Of a stretch of DNA of 64,000 nucleotides, positions 44,105 to 53,166 are shown piece by piece (the first letter of the stretch is position 1; each line of letters begins with the position of its first letter). The notes under the pieces were generated by a model that saw only the letters and a program-made list of their open reading frames with translations, was not told where the DNA came from and did no database searches. Made by a program: the position numbers and the translations under genes. This DNA comes from Parasphingopyxis sp. CP4. Its GTDB lineage: Bacteria; Pseudomonadota; Alphaproteobacteria; Sphingomonadales; Sphingomonadaceae. The stretch spans positions 496,001-560,000 of the forward strand of contig NZ_CP051130.1 in NCBI RefSeq assembly GCF_013378055.1, given 5' to 3'.

Positions 44105-45637
44105 ATGACTGCGCTTGGCGACACCAGGATCCGAACTGTCGTGATCATCGGCGGTGGCACGGCTGGCTGGATGGCCGCTGCTGCGCTTTCCCAGACTCTT
44201 GGGCGCGCTGGTCTGTCGATCATTCTGGTCGAGTCAGCCGAGATCGGGACGGTTGGCGTCGGCGAAGCGACACTGCCGCAAATTCGCGATTTCAACCGCT
44301 TGGTCGGTATCGATGAAGCCGAGATGATGGCGCGGACCAATGCGACCATAAAGCTTGGCATCGAATTTTGCGATTGGGGCACAAAGGGTGATCGTTATAT
44401 TCATCCCTTCGGTGCCTATGGTGCGGCCATAGGGCCCGCGGATTTCTATCATTACTGGCTGCGCGCACGGACATCAGGGGATCCGGGGTCCTTTGGCGAT
44501 TATTGCTTCCCGATTGTCGCTGCGCAGAATGATCGGTTTGCGCTGCCGGATGAAAATCCCTCTTCCCAGCTGGATCGCTACTCCTATGCGTTCCAGTTCG
44601 ATGCGAGCCAGTATGGCGCATTTCTTGCCGATTTTGCCCAGAAACGTGGCGTGAAACGGATCGAAGGGAAAGTCGTTTCCGTTACCACCGATGGTCAGAG
44701 CGGTTTCATTGAATCGGTAAGCTTGGAATCAGGTGAGGAGATTGCCGGCGATGTGTTTGTCGATTGTTCGGGGTTTCGCGGCCTGCTGATCGAGCAGGAA
44801 CTGGAAACCGGCTATGAGGATTGGAGCGCATATCTGCCTTGCAATCGCGCTTATGCGGTGCCCTGCGCCATAACCGATACCGTTGGGCCCTATACGCGCG
44901 CGACGGCGCGAACCGGCGGCTGGCAGTGGCGCATTCCGCTCCAGCATCGGATCGGCAACGGCCATGTCTATTGCAACCGCTATGTGAGCGACCAGGACGC
45001 CGTCGATACGTTGATGCAGAATCTGGAAGGCGAACCCCTTGCCGATCCCAAGCAGCTCTTCTTCCTGACCGGCAAGCGGCGCCGGTTGTGGAACAAGAAT
45101 TGCATCGCCATCGGCTTGTCGGGCGGTTTCCTCGAACCGCTGGAATCGACCAGCATCGATTTAATCCAAAGCGGCATATTGAACCTGATCGCGCTGTTTC
45201 CGGATCGGGACTGCGCCGATAGCGACCGTAACGAATATAACCGCTTGATGGATCTCGAGTTCGAGCGAGTCCGGGACTTTCTGATGCTGCACTATGTCGC
45301 GAACCAACGTGACGATGGGGAGCTATGGCGGGACATGCGCGAGATGCAGTGGCCAGATAGCCTGCGCTACAAGATCGATGCATTTCGGACGCGCGCGATA
45401 GTTCCCGAATATGAAAGCGGATTGTTTCAGCAGCAAAGCTGGCTGTCGGTGTTCATTGGCCAGAATATCGAGCCAGAAAGCTACGATCCGCGCACAGAGC
45501 AGATGGCCAGCGACGACCTCGATTCGGAATTGAGCCGGATGCGCACGGCGATTGCTGATCGAGTCTCCGCTACCAGCCTGCATCTCGATTTTATTCGGGA
45601 CTATGGGGCTGCCTTCGACGGGGAGAGGGCAACATGA
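44105..45637 (+). CDS. flavin-dependent tryptophan halogenase family protein
   Basis: A 510-residue halogenase-type protein. The FAD site is IIGGGTAGWMAAAAL, followed by GVGEATLPQIRDF. The catalytic Lys83 (ATIKLGIEFCDW) matches PrnA Lys79, WQWRIPL is the WxWxIP motif, and LEPLESTSIDL holds the catalytic Glu and chloride-binding Ser. All critical residues are present, so halogenation with FADH2 and halide is possible; however, many such proteins in sphingomonads lie in TonB-receptor or sugar-use loci and their substrates are unknown. The ATG at 44105 begins the family sequence. Its end overlaps the next gene by four bases. Confidence 0.92.
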   Translation: MTALGDTRIRTVVIIGGGTAGWMAAAALSQTLGRAGLSIILVESAEIGTVGVGEATLPQIRDFNRLVGIDEAEMMARTNATIKLGIEFCDWGTKGDRYIHPFGAYGAAIGPADFYHYWLRARTSGDPGSFGDYCFPIVAAQNDRFALPDENPSSQLDRYSYAFQFDASQYGAFLADFAQKRGVKRIEGKVVSVTTDGQSGFIESVSLESGEEIAGDVFVDCSGFRGLLIEQELETGYEDWSAYLPCNRAYAVPCAITDTVGPYTRATARTGGWQWRIPLQHRIGNGHVYCNRYVSDQDAVDTLMQNLEGEPLADPKQLFFLTGKRRRLWNKNCIAIGLSGGFLEPLESTSIDLIQSGILNLIALFPDRDCADSDRNEYNRLMDLEFERVRDFLMLHYVANQRDDGELWRDMREMQWPDSLRYKIDAFRTRAIVPEYESGLFQQQSWLSVFIGQNIEPESYDPRTEQMASDDLDSELSRMRTAIADRVSATSLHLDFIRDYGAAFDGERAT

Positions 45638-47085
45638 CGTCTTCAGCCCTGTCCTCGATTGCGGTTTTCGGCACCCGGCAGTCCGTTTGGCCAGTCGCAG
45701 CAATGCTCGCGCAAAATCTTCCGGACCGGATCGCGCTAACGGTTGTCGAAGATGTCAGCAGTGGCGGGCGGTTTCCAGCCCTTTCGATGAAGGTTGCCAG
45801 CCGATTTCACGATCAGCTTGGTATCAATGCGCACGCGCTGGTTGAGCATTGTGGCGGCCGGTTCGGGCTCGGTCACGATCTTGTCGATTGGCAGGGCGAG
45901 GGGAGCCGCAATTTTGTTGCGGCGTCGGGTACTTTACCCAAGATCAATGGTGTCGCGGTGCATCAGATCATGCTGCGCGCGGCGATGATGAATAATGAGC
46001 CCGAAAAGCTCGCTTACCTGATCCAACCATTCCGCTTTGCGGCGCGCGCCGCGATGGAAGGAAAGCTTTCGCTGGCTTCCGACGATCCCAGTTCGCCGCT
46101 CAGCCTGTTGGGGCCGACGGTACAGATCGATGCGGATGGATATGCCGCCTATCTCAGCAATCTCGCGTCCGGCGAAAGCGCAAACCGACTGGAGGGGCGG
46201 CCGGCGCGGATCCTGCAGTCCGAAGATGGTGCGGAAACCCGCAAGGTCATTCTGGACGACGGCCAGGAGATTGAGGCAGATCTTTTCATTGATACGGACG
46301 GAACATTGTCGGCATTATCACTGGACGCTGCTGCCGGTCAGCTTGAGATGCCAGAGGCGTTGCTACCCTTTGATCGCATTGGAACCACGCGTGTTCCGCC
46401 GGGTGAGATACGCCATGTTCGTACGCGCGCCCTGGCCGGTGGAGTGGTGATCGAGACAGCATTGGCAAATGAGATCGATGTCGCGTTGCTCTATTCCGCA
46501 GATGTGATGGACGAGACGGCCGTGCACCGAATTGCGGGTGCCAATATGACCCCAGAATCTTTCACTTTCGATGCGCTGGAGCGGCCGTGGAGTGGAAACT
46601 TGGCGCGTATCGGCACCGCATCTGCAAATCTCGGGCCGTTATTCTCCGCTGACATAATGTTGATGCAGGAACAGGCGATGCAGCTTGTGCGTTGCATACC
46701 GGCGACCCGAGATATGGCGATTGAAGCCACTGAATTTAATCGGAAACATGCAAGTCTATTCTCCCAACTGCGCGATTTCGCAATCCTGCCATTCGCACTT
46801 AACCAGCGCAGCGACCCACTTTGGTCGGCGATGCGAGAATGCGCGCTGCCGGATACTCTACAAACCCGTCTGGACCAGTTCCGCAGCCGCGGGCGCTTGG
46901 TCACATTCGATAATGAGATTTTCGACGAACAGACCTGGATTGAGACGATGATCGAGTTTGGTATCGTCCCCGAGCGCTACGATCCGCTGGCCGATATGTT
47001 CGATATGAAACAGATCGTACCGGTGCTCCGAAACCTCGTCGACGGCTTCAATCGGACGATCGCTTCAATGCCGGACGCCAGCTAG
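45634..47085 (+). CDS. degenerate tryptophan-halogenase paralogue, probably non-catalytic
   Basis: A 483-residue protein that aligns with its upstream neighbour along its whole length, including CALPDTLQTRLDQFRSRG (like PDSLRYKIDAFRTRA) and GIVPERYDPLAD (like NIEPESYDPRTE). The key sites are lost: FGTRQS replaces GGGTAGW, GVGEAT is absent, Gly78 stands in for the catalytic lysine, VVIET for WQWRIP, and GPLFSAD for EPLESTS. The frame is intact and coupled to gene one (ATGA), so this is a maintained pseudoenzyme rather than a decaying gene. It might regulate or pair with the active partner. Confidence 0.82.
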   Translation: MTSSALSSIAVFGTRQSVWPVAAMLAQNLPDRIALTVVEDVSSGGRFPALSMKVASRFHDQLGINAHALVEHCGGRFGLGHDLVDWQGEGSRNFVAASGTLPKINGVAVHQIMLRAAMMNNEPEKLAYLIQPFRFAARAAMEGKLSLASDDPSSPLSLLGPTVQIDADGYAAYLSNLASGESANRLEGRPARILQSEDGAETRKVILDDGQEIEADLFIDTDGTLSALSLDAAAGQLEMPEALLPFDRIGTTRVPPGEIRHVRTRALAGGVVIETALANEIDVALLYSADVMDETAVHRIAGANMTPESFTFDALERPWSGNLARIGTASANLGPLFSADIMLMQEQAMQLVRCIPATRDMAIEATEFNRKHASLFSQLRDFAILPFALNQRSDPLWSAMRECALPDTLQTRLDQFRSRGRLVTFDNEIFDEQTWIETMIEFGIVPERYDPLADMFDMKQIVPVLRNLVDGFNRTIASMPDAS

Positions 47086-47091
47086 CATCCG

Positions 47092-47787
47092 TCAGCGCTG
47101 CGGTCCGTATTTCGCTTCGATTTGTCGCAAACATTCCGCCAGTGATCGTTCGGGCGAGGGTTTGTACAATCGGCCAGCGGGCTCAACATTGGCCATACGA
47201 TCGAGACGGAACATCCGAAAATCTTCGCGCAGCTCGCACCACGCCATCAATGTCCATACCTTGCCCCAGAACCATAGGCCGAGCGGCTGGACATCGCGGC
47301 TTGTCGCTTCGCCGGCTTCGTCGCGATAGTCGAATGTCAGCACGGTGCGGGCTTCAACAGCCGCTTCGCAATCGTCGATCAGAGCGCGCACACGATCACT
47401 GATACCCATATAGGGGGCGAATATCTTGGTATCGGTGACGCGCGCGCGATCCTCTTCCGGCAGCACGGCCTCGATCTTCATCAGCGCTTCTTCGGCGGCC
47501 CGTGCCATGGCGATACCGCCCCAGGAGCGGACGACTTGGGCACCGGCAACCAGCGCGACGATCTCATCATGAGTGAACATCAGGGGAGGGATATCGAACC
47601 CGCCGCGCATGACATAACCAACCCCGGCTTCGCCATCGATTGGCACGCCATTGGTTTGGAGGTCGGCAATGTCGCGATAGATTGTCCGTTCGGACACTTC
47701 GAGCCATTCGGCCAGCATCGCGGCAGTGACGAGCCGACCGCCGCGCAGATATTGCACGATTTGAAAGAGGCGGTCGGCGCGTCGCAT
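47092..47787 (-). CDS. YafY-type WYL-domain transcriptional regulator
   Basis: A 231-residue regulator: an N-terminal winged helix of HTH_11 type (RRADRLFQIVQYLRGGR, MLAEWLEVSERTIYRDIADL) and a C-terminal WYL domain (VLTFDYRDEAGEATSRDVQPLGLWFWGKVW, here spanning the WYL-like core). WYL domains sense small ligands or nucleic acids. It follows the VOC gene by 15 bases on the same strand, and a TGTCAG array lies in front of the VOC gene, suggesting that it controls its own operon. Confidence 0.9.
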   Translation of the reverse strand: MRRADRLFQIVQYLRGGRLVTAAMLAEWLEVSERTIYRDIADLQTNGVPIDGEAGVGYVMRGGFDIPPLMFTHDEIVALVAGAQVVRSWGGIAMARAAEEALMKIEAVLPEEDRARVTDTKIFAPYMGISDRVRALIDDCEAAVEARTVLTFDYRDEAGEATSRDVQPLGLWFWGKVWTLMAWCELREDFRMFRLDRMANVEPAGRLYKPSPERSLAECLRQIEAKYGPQR

Positions 47788-47802
47788 CGGGTTAGACTAG
47801 CG

Positions 47803-48177
47803 CTAGATCTTGAAGATGCCGAGAGAATTACCCTCGGTATCGATCGCGTAGAAAAACGAACCGGCCGGGATGGAGATGACATCCGAGACAATCTGTCCGC
47901 CGGCTTCTCCGACCCGCGCCATCGCATCGTCCAGCTCGAACGGTACGGCGAGATGAACGGTCGGACCTTCGCCGTTGCTGGCAGGTTTACCTGGATAGAG
48001 ATGGCCTGCAGCGGCGCCAAGCTGGCCGGAATAGGGAAGCATGGCCATCGGGTTGGGGCCCGTATCATCCTGTTTTACCGATTCGCCCAGGATCTTTTCA
48101 TAGAATCCGCAGGCGCGATCGAGGTCGGTGACGGGGATTTCTGCCCATACGAGGCGATTCATGGCGGCTTCAGTCAT
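47803..48177 (-). CDS. VOC (glyoxalase/bleomycin-resistance) family protein
   Basis: A 124-residue VOC protein. The first betaalphabetabetabeta unit is MNRLVWAEIPVTDLDRACGFYEKILG, and the second ends with the usual FFYAIDTEGNSLGIF (Glu in position to bind metal). It may be an isomerase, dioxygenase or binding protein; the specificity is unknown. A strong AAGGAGAACAGC decides the start at 48177 over the longer open frame. It is first in a two-gene operon with the YafY regulator. Confidence 0.9.
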   Translation of the reverse strand: MTEAAMNRLVWAEIPVTDLDRACGFYEKILGESVKQDDTGPNPMAMLPYSGQLGAAAGHLYPGKPASNGEGPTVHLAVPFELDDAMARVGEAGGQIVSDVISIPAGSFFYAIDTEGNSLGIFKI

Positions 48178-48229
48178 TGCTGTTCTCCTTGGTGGGTGTT
48201 GGGACCAAGGAGCTTGTCGCACACCCCTA

Positions 48230-48259
48230 CTGACAGCCTTGTGTCAGGAGTGTTGTCAG
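48230..48259. promoter_or_regulatory. TGTCAG operator-like array before the VOC-YafY operon
   Basis: CTGACA at 48230-48235, TGTCAG at 48242-48247 and TGTCAG at 48254-48259 recur with a 12-base period in the 91-base gap between the VOC gene and the methyltransferase gene. The first two form an inverted repeat with a six-base spacer. The position, 53 bases before the VOC start, suits an operator for the downstream-encoded YafY regulator. Motif seen; role inferred. Confidence 0.5.
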
Positions 48260-48268
48260 GAACCGAAA

Positions 48269-49111
48269 TTAGGCTTCCGCGATGACCATATGCGCTGTCG
48301 TTGGAGCACGGAGCGTCCCATCGGGTTGGACATAATCCGCCAAAGCCGATTTCATTTCGAGAATCAGCTGCGCCACGGGACCATCACCATCCGGGTCATC
48401 GGGTGCAACCACCGGCTGCAAGACACCGTCCGTATCGGGTCGACCAAGAAACAGTAGATCGAAAAGCACGAATGATTCCACGTCCGGCAGAGTGCATTCC
48501 ATCTCCCGGCGTTCGAGCGAATGGATTTTCAGTCCGCCCTCTTCGATCACGGATCGCAGCGCGGTTTCATCGCCAAATGCGAAGGGACCGAAGGGAAGCA
48601 GATCTGAACCAAATGTTCGTCCGACTATCTCCTCGAACGCACCGAAGACCGGATTGCCGTCTGCTGCTGCTGTCCAAACGGCGGCTGCGAATTGTCCACC
48701 GGGTTTCAGAACGCGTTTCACCTCGCACATGGCCTTGATCCTGTCGGGGAAGAACTGGATCGCCTGCTGACAATATGCGCGATCAAATGCGTCACTAGCA
48801 AAGGGCAGATCGAGCGCGCTTGCGACGTCAAAGGAAATGCGCGTGTCGAGACCCTTGGCGGCCGTCACTTGTTTTGCATGGGCTATCATCGGGTCTGCGA
48901 CATCGATGGCCGCGATCCGGCTGACATTGCCGTCGGCCGCCAGCTTGCGACTGACCACTCCCGTGCCGCACCCGATATCTAAGCAGTCGCCCGAAGGCGG
49001 CAGGCCCGCGAGCAACACATCGCCCCAGGGTTCGAACAGGCCGGGAGACAGATATGTTTCGTAGAGTTGCGGCGGTGTGCGTCCGGCAACAAAATCACTG
49101 ATCAGCGTCAT
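48269..49111 (-). CDS. class I SAM-dependent methyltransferase
   Basis: A 280-residue methyltransferase with a clean motif I (CLDIGCGTGVVSRKLA), acid end of beta-2 (IAAIDVADPMIAHAK), ASALDLPFASDAFDRAYCQQAIQFF and the post-loop segment VLKPGGQFAAAVW, in the UbiE/Methyltransf_11 group. The substrate is not evident. It stands upstream of the VOC-YafY pair with 91 bases between and downstream of the acyl-CoA dehydrogenase gene. Confidence 0.9.
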   Translation of the reverse strand: MTLISDFVAGRTPPQLYETYLSPGLFEPWGDVLLAGLPPSGDCLDIGCGTGVVSRKLAADGNVSRIAAIDVADPMIAHAKQVTAAKGLDTRISFDVASALDLPFASDAFDRAYCQQAIQFFPDRIKAMCEVKRVLKPGGQFAAAVWTAAADGNPVFGAFEEIVGRTFGSDLLPFGPFAFGDETALRSVIEEGGLKIHSLERREMECTLPDVESFVLFDLLFLGRPDTDGVLQPVVAPDDPDGDGPVAQLILEMKSALADYVQPDGTLRAPTTAHMVIAEA

Positions 49112-49190
49112 GGCACAATTCCCCCTATTCGTGGCAGACGGACAAGGGCCTTAGCATGCACCGGCACGAACTTCGATTGTTCGTCTGCGC

Positions 49191-50456
49191 TTAGATGTAA
49201 CCGAACAAATGTCCGCCAATCTTGCGCATCTGGATCTCTTCAGCACCTTCGGTAATCCGATAGCGGCGATGGTGCCGATAGATATGTTCGAACGGCTTGT
49301 GCCGGGAATAACCGATCCCGCCATGCACCTGCATCGCCTGGTCGGCAGCCTGGCACACCAAACGGTTCGCGCGATAGTTGCACATGCTGACCTTGTCGGA
49401 GAGCCGTTTGGCGATCTCGACCTTTGGCATCGTATCCATCGCTGCCGAGACGCTGTAAATCAGCTGGCGCAGCATGGCCGCTTCGGTGTGAAGTTCGACG
49501 AGCGGAAACTGGATCGCCTGGTTCGCTGACAAGGGTTTGCCGAACGGTTTGCGCTCCTGCGCATATTTCACCGCTTCGTTGATGCAATATTGGGCCGCAC
49601 CCAGCGAAGATGCGGCTTGGCGGATGCGGTTTTCGTGGACGAAATGCTGCGCACAGGCGAGCCCCATCTCGAGATCGCCAAGCACCGCATCTTCGGGAAT
49701 CCAAACATCGGTGAACTTCACCTTGGGGTGATCCGTCGGCATGTTGAACGTCCACAGATATTCGCCGATTTCGACACCGGGCGCGTCATAGGGGACGATG
49801 AAACAGCCGATGCCGCGGGCATCGCCGTCATTTCCGGAATGCCGGGCGAAACACATGCAATGGGTCGCGACATGGCTGCCGGTGGTCCACATCTTGTTAC
49901 CGTTGATCAGCCAGCCGGGTTTGCCATCCCGCTCTTTGCGAACCGCACGCGTATCCATCCAGGTAGCGTCCGAACCGTGGTCTTCTTCGGTCAGCCCAAA
50001 TGTCCACCGCATCTTGCCCGCGAGCATTGCGGGAATGAACTCCTCGCGCTGTGCGTCTGTAGCGAAATCACGGACCATGAGTGGTTGGACGAGATTGCCG
50101 ACGATCGAGCTTTCATTCTGGAGGTCATTATGCAGCCCAAGGCCTTTTTCCGCGAGGTGCTCGCGAATTCGAGCCATGGCGAGATGGGAGCCATTCTTGC
50201 CGCCAAATTCCTCGGGTAGAGCAAAACGAAAATGACCCGCGGCATCGGCGCGACGGCGCATCTCGCGGAGCAAATCTTCCCATTCCTCGCTCGGCAGGCC
50301 GTCATTGTCCCAATCCGTCCGTGCAAATTCGCGGCGATGATCGAAGAAGCGGATATTGTCGTCCTGCTGCTCGAGCGGCTTAATTTCGGCCTCGATGAAA
50401 TCGTCGAGCTCTGCGAGATAATCTTCAATCTCTTGTGGGATTACGAATGTCATCAT
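49191..50456 (-). CDS. acyl-CoA dehydrogenase family protein
   Basis: A 421-residue flavoenzyme. WTFGLTEEDHGSDATW and MWTTGSHVATHCMCFAR match the ACAD FAD/substrate loops, RIRQAASSLGAAQYCINEAVKYAQERKPFGKPL is the typical C-domain, and MQVHGGIGYSRHKPFEHIYRHHRRYRITEGAEEI closes it. It oxidises an acyl-CoA of unknown chain. The start (50456) overlaps the end of the phosphotransferase gene by ATGA, and GGAG stands before it, so both proteins are made together; such pairs are common in actinobacterial and sphingomonad lipid or steroid breakdown loci. Confidence 0.92.
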   Translation of the reverse strand: MMTFVIPQEIEDYLAELDDFIEAEIKPLEQQDDNIRFFDHRREFARTDWDNDGLPSEEWEDLLREMRRRADAAGHFRFALPEEFGGKNGSHLAMARIREHLAEKGLGLHNDLQNESSIVGNLVQPLMVRDFATDAQREEFIPAMLAGKMRWTFGLTEEDHGSDATWMDTRAVRKERDGKPGWLINGNKMWTTGSHVATHCMCFARHSGNDGDARGIGCFIVPYDAPGVEIGEYLWTFNMPTDHPKVKFTDVWIPEDAVLGDLEMGLACAQHFVHENRIRQAASSLGAAQYCINEAVKYAQERKPFGKPLSANQAIQFPLVELHTEAAMLRQLIYSVSAAMDTMPKVEIAKRLSDKVSMCNYRANRLVCQAADQAMQVHGGIGYSRHKPFEHIYRHHRRYRITEGAEEIQMRKIGGHLFGYI

Positions 50457-51850
50457 GGGCTCCATTTGGTGAGGGCCGCGGCAAGGCCGGGATATTTGGG
50501 TTGGTCAATCGACAGCCGCTCAAGGGCCGTCAGTCTGAGATGGGCAAGCAGTTTGGGATCGTCAGGCGAGAGGCTGCCATCGGCCAGGCCATCGCCCAAA
50601 CTGTCTTCAGTCTGGCCAAGGCCAGCTAGGCGCGCGTGTTGTTGGGTCGCGAAAACCGGACCTAGCTCGGCGTCCCTTTTGAGCATCCCCATCGCATTTT
50701 TGGCCACCCGCGCCTGAAACAGGTCACGGCCTTTGGCCTCCGGAATCACATCGTCACTGTCCCAACTGATCAATGCTTCGAGCAGCTCGCCATTATGCGT
50801 TTCGCCGTCATGGTCTGGAAGTTCCGGCACCTGCCAATCGATGGTCTGGTCCGCCATTCCATCGAGGATCGTATCGAAGAGCAGCAACAGATCGACTTCG
50901 ACTTCGCTCACGCGCCGTCCAATGACGACGCGCTCGAGTGTGCGATCGGTTCCCGAGCGCCAGATCTGCGTCATGCCGAGGCAGCAAATGCCCCACCAGA
51001 GCGTTGAATAGACAAGCCAATAGTCGAACCGATCGCGATCCACGGCAGTGTTGCTCGCACTTGCATAGGCAGCAAGAAATGCGTCGACATTGCCAAACCC
51101 ACCAACCGCGCGATCATGGCGCGTGAAACGCCAGCTCGGCGTGCAGATATAGGCCAGGTCTTGGGCCGGATCGCCAATATGCGCGAGTTCCCAGTCGAGA
51201 ATGGCGGCTATTCCGTCGCCATCAATCATCAAATTGCCCATGCGAAAATCACCATGGAGCAATCGCGGTTCGGCCGGATCAGGCAGATGATCGGCCAGCC
51301 AGCGCAATGCATAGTCAAATACCGGTATCCGCGCGCCATAATCGCGATACCGCTGGCCAAGCCCCTCAAGCAACATCGCCGCATCTTCGCGTGGGATATC
51401 ATCCGGTAGCGTGTCGAGCGGCATCGCGTGGATTTTCGCAAGCTCCGTGGCGCACTGTTGGGTGAGGGCGGTTTCAGCCCGCGCAAAATCAGGATTGCCG
51501 AGAATCTTGTGCGGGAGCGTCTCTCCGGTAATGCGGGCCATCAGATAGCCTTGGCCAAGCTTGTCCTCAGGCGTGAGAATACCGAGCATGGGCGGCGCGG
51601 TGATACCGGCCTCGCAAGCCAGTGCGATCAATCGCGCTTCGCTTTCCATGGAGATCCGGGCGAGTTCTTCGCTGCGTTCACCGCTACCCGGTGCCCGGCG
51701 CAGGACAAGTTCCCGATCGCCATAATCGAAGCCCCAGCTTTCCATGTTTGCGCCACCGGTTAGGCGCTTCAATCCGCTGATTTCGGCGGTCTCTCCGAAC
51801 TGGCGATTGCAGAACTGGACAAGTAGAGATTCAAAGGCCGGGTCGGACAT
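50453..51850 (-). CDS. phosphotransferase family protein with DUF6285 end
   Basis: A 465-residue protein. Residues about 25-300 form an APH/choline-kinase-like fold with LLHGDFRMGNLMID (Brenner motif) and AILDWELAHIGDP (metal-binding Asp). The last 110 residues, including HNGELLEALISWDSDD, match a DUF6285-like domain. Close relatives (ACAD10-type) pair with acyl-CoA dehydrogenases and may phosphorylate hydroxy-acyl groups before dehydration in 4-hydroxy acid breakdown; here that is inference from the four-base overlap with an acyl-CoA dehydrogenase gene. Confidence 0.87.
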   Translation of the reverse strand: MSDPAFESLLVQFCNRQFGETAEISGLKRLTGGANMESWGFDYGDRELVLRRAPGSGERSEELARISMESEARLIALACEAGITAPPMLGILTPEDKLGQGYLMARITGETLPHKILGNPDFARAETALTQQCATELAKIHAMPLDTLPDDIPREDAAMLLEGLGQRYRDYGARIPVFDYALRWLADHLPDPAEPRLLHGDFRMGNLMIDGDGIAAILDWELAHIGDPAQDLAYICTPSWRFTRHDRAVGGFGNVDAFLAAYASASNTAVDRDRFDYWLVYSTLWWGICCLGMTQIWRSGTDRTLERVVIGRRVSEVEVDLLLLFDTILDGMADQTIDWQVPELPDHDGETHNGELLEALISWDSDDVIPEAKGRDLFQARVAKNAMGMLKRDAELGPVFATQQHARLAGLGQTEDSLGDGLADGSLSPDDPKLLAHLRLTALERLSIDQPKYPGLAAALTKWSP

Positions 51851-51944
51851 AGGTTGACGTTAGCGGCAACTGATCTGGCCTTCAACGCTTGCATAGCGAT
51901 GCCGCGCTCCCTAGTCGGGCGGCAAGCAAAATGGGGACGAACAG

Positions 51945-52880
51945 ATGCGCGCTTTTATCTTTCCAGGGCAGGGCAGCCAGGCCGTCGGCATGGGTGCTGC
52001 ACTTGCCGATGCGAGTCCGGTCGCACGCGAAGTTTTCGAAGAAATTGACGATGCGCTCGGCCAGAATCTCAGCGGGTTGATGCGCGAAGGACCGGAAGAC
52101 GAGCTGACGCTTACCGAAAATGCGCAGCCGGCAATCATGGCCAATGCCATCGCGACGTTGCGGGTGCTGGAAAAAGAAGGCGGCATCACGCTCGCTGACA
52201 AGGCGGACTTTGTCGCGGGTCACAGCCTGGGCGAATATACCGCTCTATGCGCAGCTGGCGGTTTTGATCTTGCAACCACGGCACGGCTCCTCAAGCGGCG
52301 CGGACAGGCGATGCAGGCGGCCGTTCCGGTGGGTGAGGGGGCGATGGCCGTGTTCCTTGGCCTCGATTTCGATCCGGCGACCGAGATTTGCGAAGAGGCG
52401 GCTGAAGGCGAAGTCTGCGTCGTGGCGAATGATAATGCACCGGGCCAGATTGTGATCTCCGGTCACACAGGTGCGGTCGACCGCGCTTGCGCGCTCGGTA
52501 AGGAGCGCGGTGCACGGCGCGCCATGCCGCTCGCAGTTTCCGCGCCGTTTCATTGCCCGCTCATGACGCCTGCGGCGGATGCAATGGAAGAGGCGCTGGC
52601 TGGCGTTGAGATCCATCCGCTGTCTGCGATGCTCTATGCCAATGTCACTGCGATGCCGGTCGGCGAACATGAAGCGATCCGCGGATTGCTCGTCGAACAG
52701 GTTACGGCGATGGTCCGCTGGCGCGAGAGCATTGCCGAGATGGCGAGCGAAGGCGTGTCGGAGTTTATTGAATTTGGCGGAAAGGTTGTCGCGCCGATGG
52801 TCAAACGGATCGCGCAGGACGCGGCTCAAAAGAGCATCGTGAAGATGGATGACATCGAGGCTGTGCTGGCGACTCTATGA
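51945..52880 (+). CDS. fabD: malonyl CoA-ACP transacylase
   Basis: A 311-residue FabD with [12 protein letters not shown], the nucleophile motif GHSLGEY (Ser94), the malonate-binding arginine region, and SAPFHCPLM with the catalytic His. It moves malonyl from CoA to ACP. It starts the cluster fabD-orf-fabG-acpP-fabF-mltG. Its stop overlaps an unexpected small gene in ATGA (52877-52880), where fabG would normally follow. Confidence 0.97.
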   Translation: MRAFIFPGQGSQAVGMGAALADASPVAREVFEEIDDALGQNLSGLMREGPEDELTLTENAQPAIMANAIATLRVLEKEGGITLADKADFVAGHSLGEYTALCAAGGFDLATTARLLKRRGQAMQAAVPVGEGAMAVFLGLDFDPATEICEEAAEGEVCVVANDNAPGQIVISGHTGAVDRACALGKERGARRAMPLAVSAPFHCPLMTPAADAMEEALAGVEIHPLSAMLYANVTAMPVGEHEAIRGLLVEQVTAMVRWRESIAEMASEGVSEFIEFGGKVVAPMVKRIAQDAAQKSIVKMDDIEAVLATL

Positions 52881-53158
52881 TCTGGAATTTGGATAATATC
52901 GGTGAGTATGCGTTGCCAGATGGGCGGCGCTTGGTGCTGAAAGACTACCATTCAACGCCGCGGGATGAGAGCAATCTTCATTGCTACGACGCAAACGGAT
53001 CACTTCTTTGGCAATCACCAGCTCAACCGTCGGAGGACGAGCATTATGTCGCCATTCACGGTAAAAGTGGCCGACTATATGGCAATACATGGGATTGCTA
53101 TCTGAAAGAAATTTCCCTTGACGATGGCTCAATTCTGTCCTCGGTTTTCACTAAATAG
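52877..53158 (+). CDS. small hypothetical protein inserted in the fab operon
   Basis: A 93-residue protein of unknown function. It reads like one beta-propeller/PQQ-type blade pair: [16 protein letters not shown], then [23 protein letters not shown] and [13 protein letters not shown]. No signal peptide. It starts inside the fabD stop and ends eight bases before fabG, whose AGGA binding site touches its stop, so it is fully integrated in the operon. By eye its GC (near 50%) is lower than that of fabD and fabG (about 60%), which suggests a later arrival. Similar lone propeller-like proteins occur scattered in Proteobacteria. Confidence 0.75.
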   Translation: MIWNLDNIGEYALPDGRRLVLKDYHSTPRDESNLHCYDANGSLLWQSPAQPSEDEHYVAIHGKSGRLYGNTWDCYLKEISLDDGSILSSVFTK

Positions 53159-53166
53159 GAATAAGC

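Noticed and set aside
45634-47085. Second halogenase gene as a pseudogene
   Set aside because: The frame is complete, coupled to the first gene and aligns to its end; loss of catalytic residues fits a maintained pseudoenzyme better than decay.
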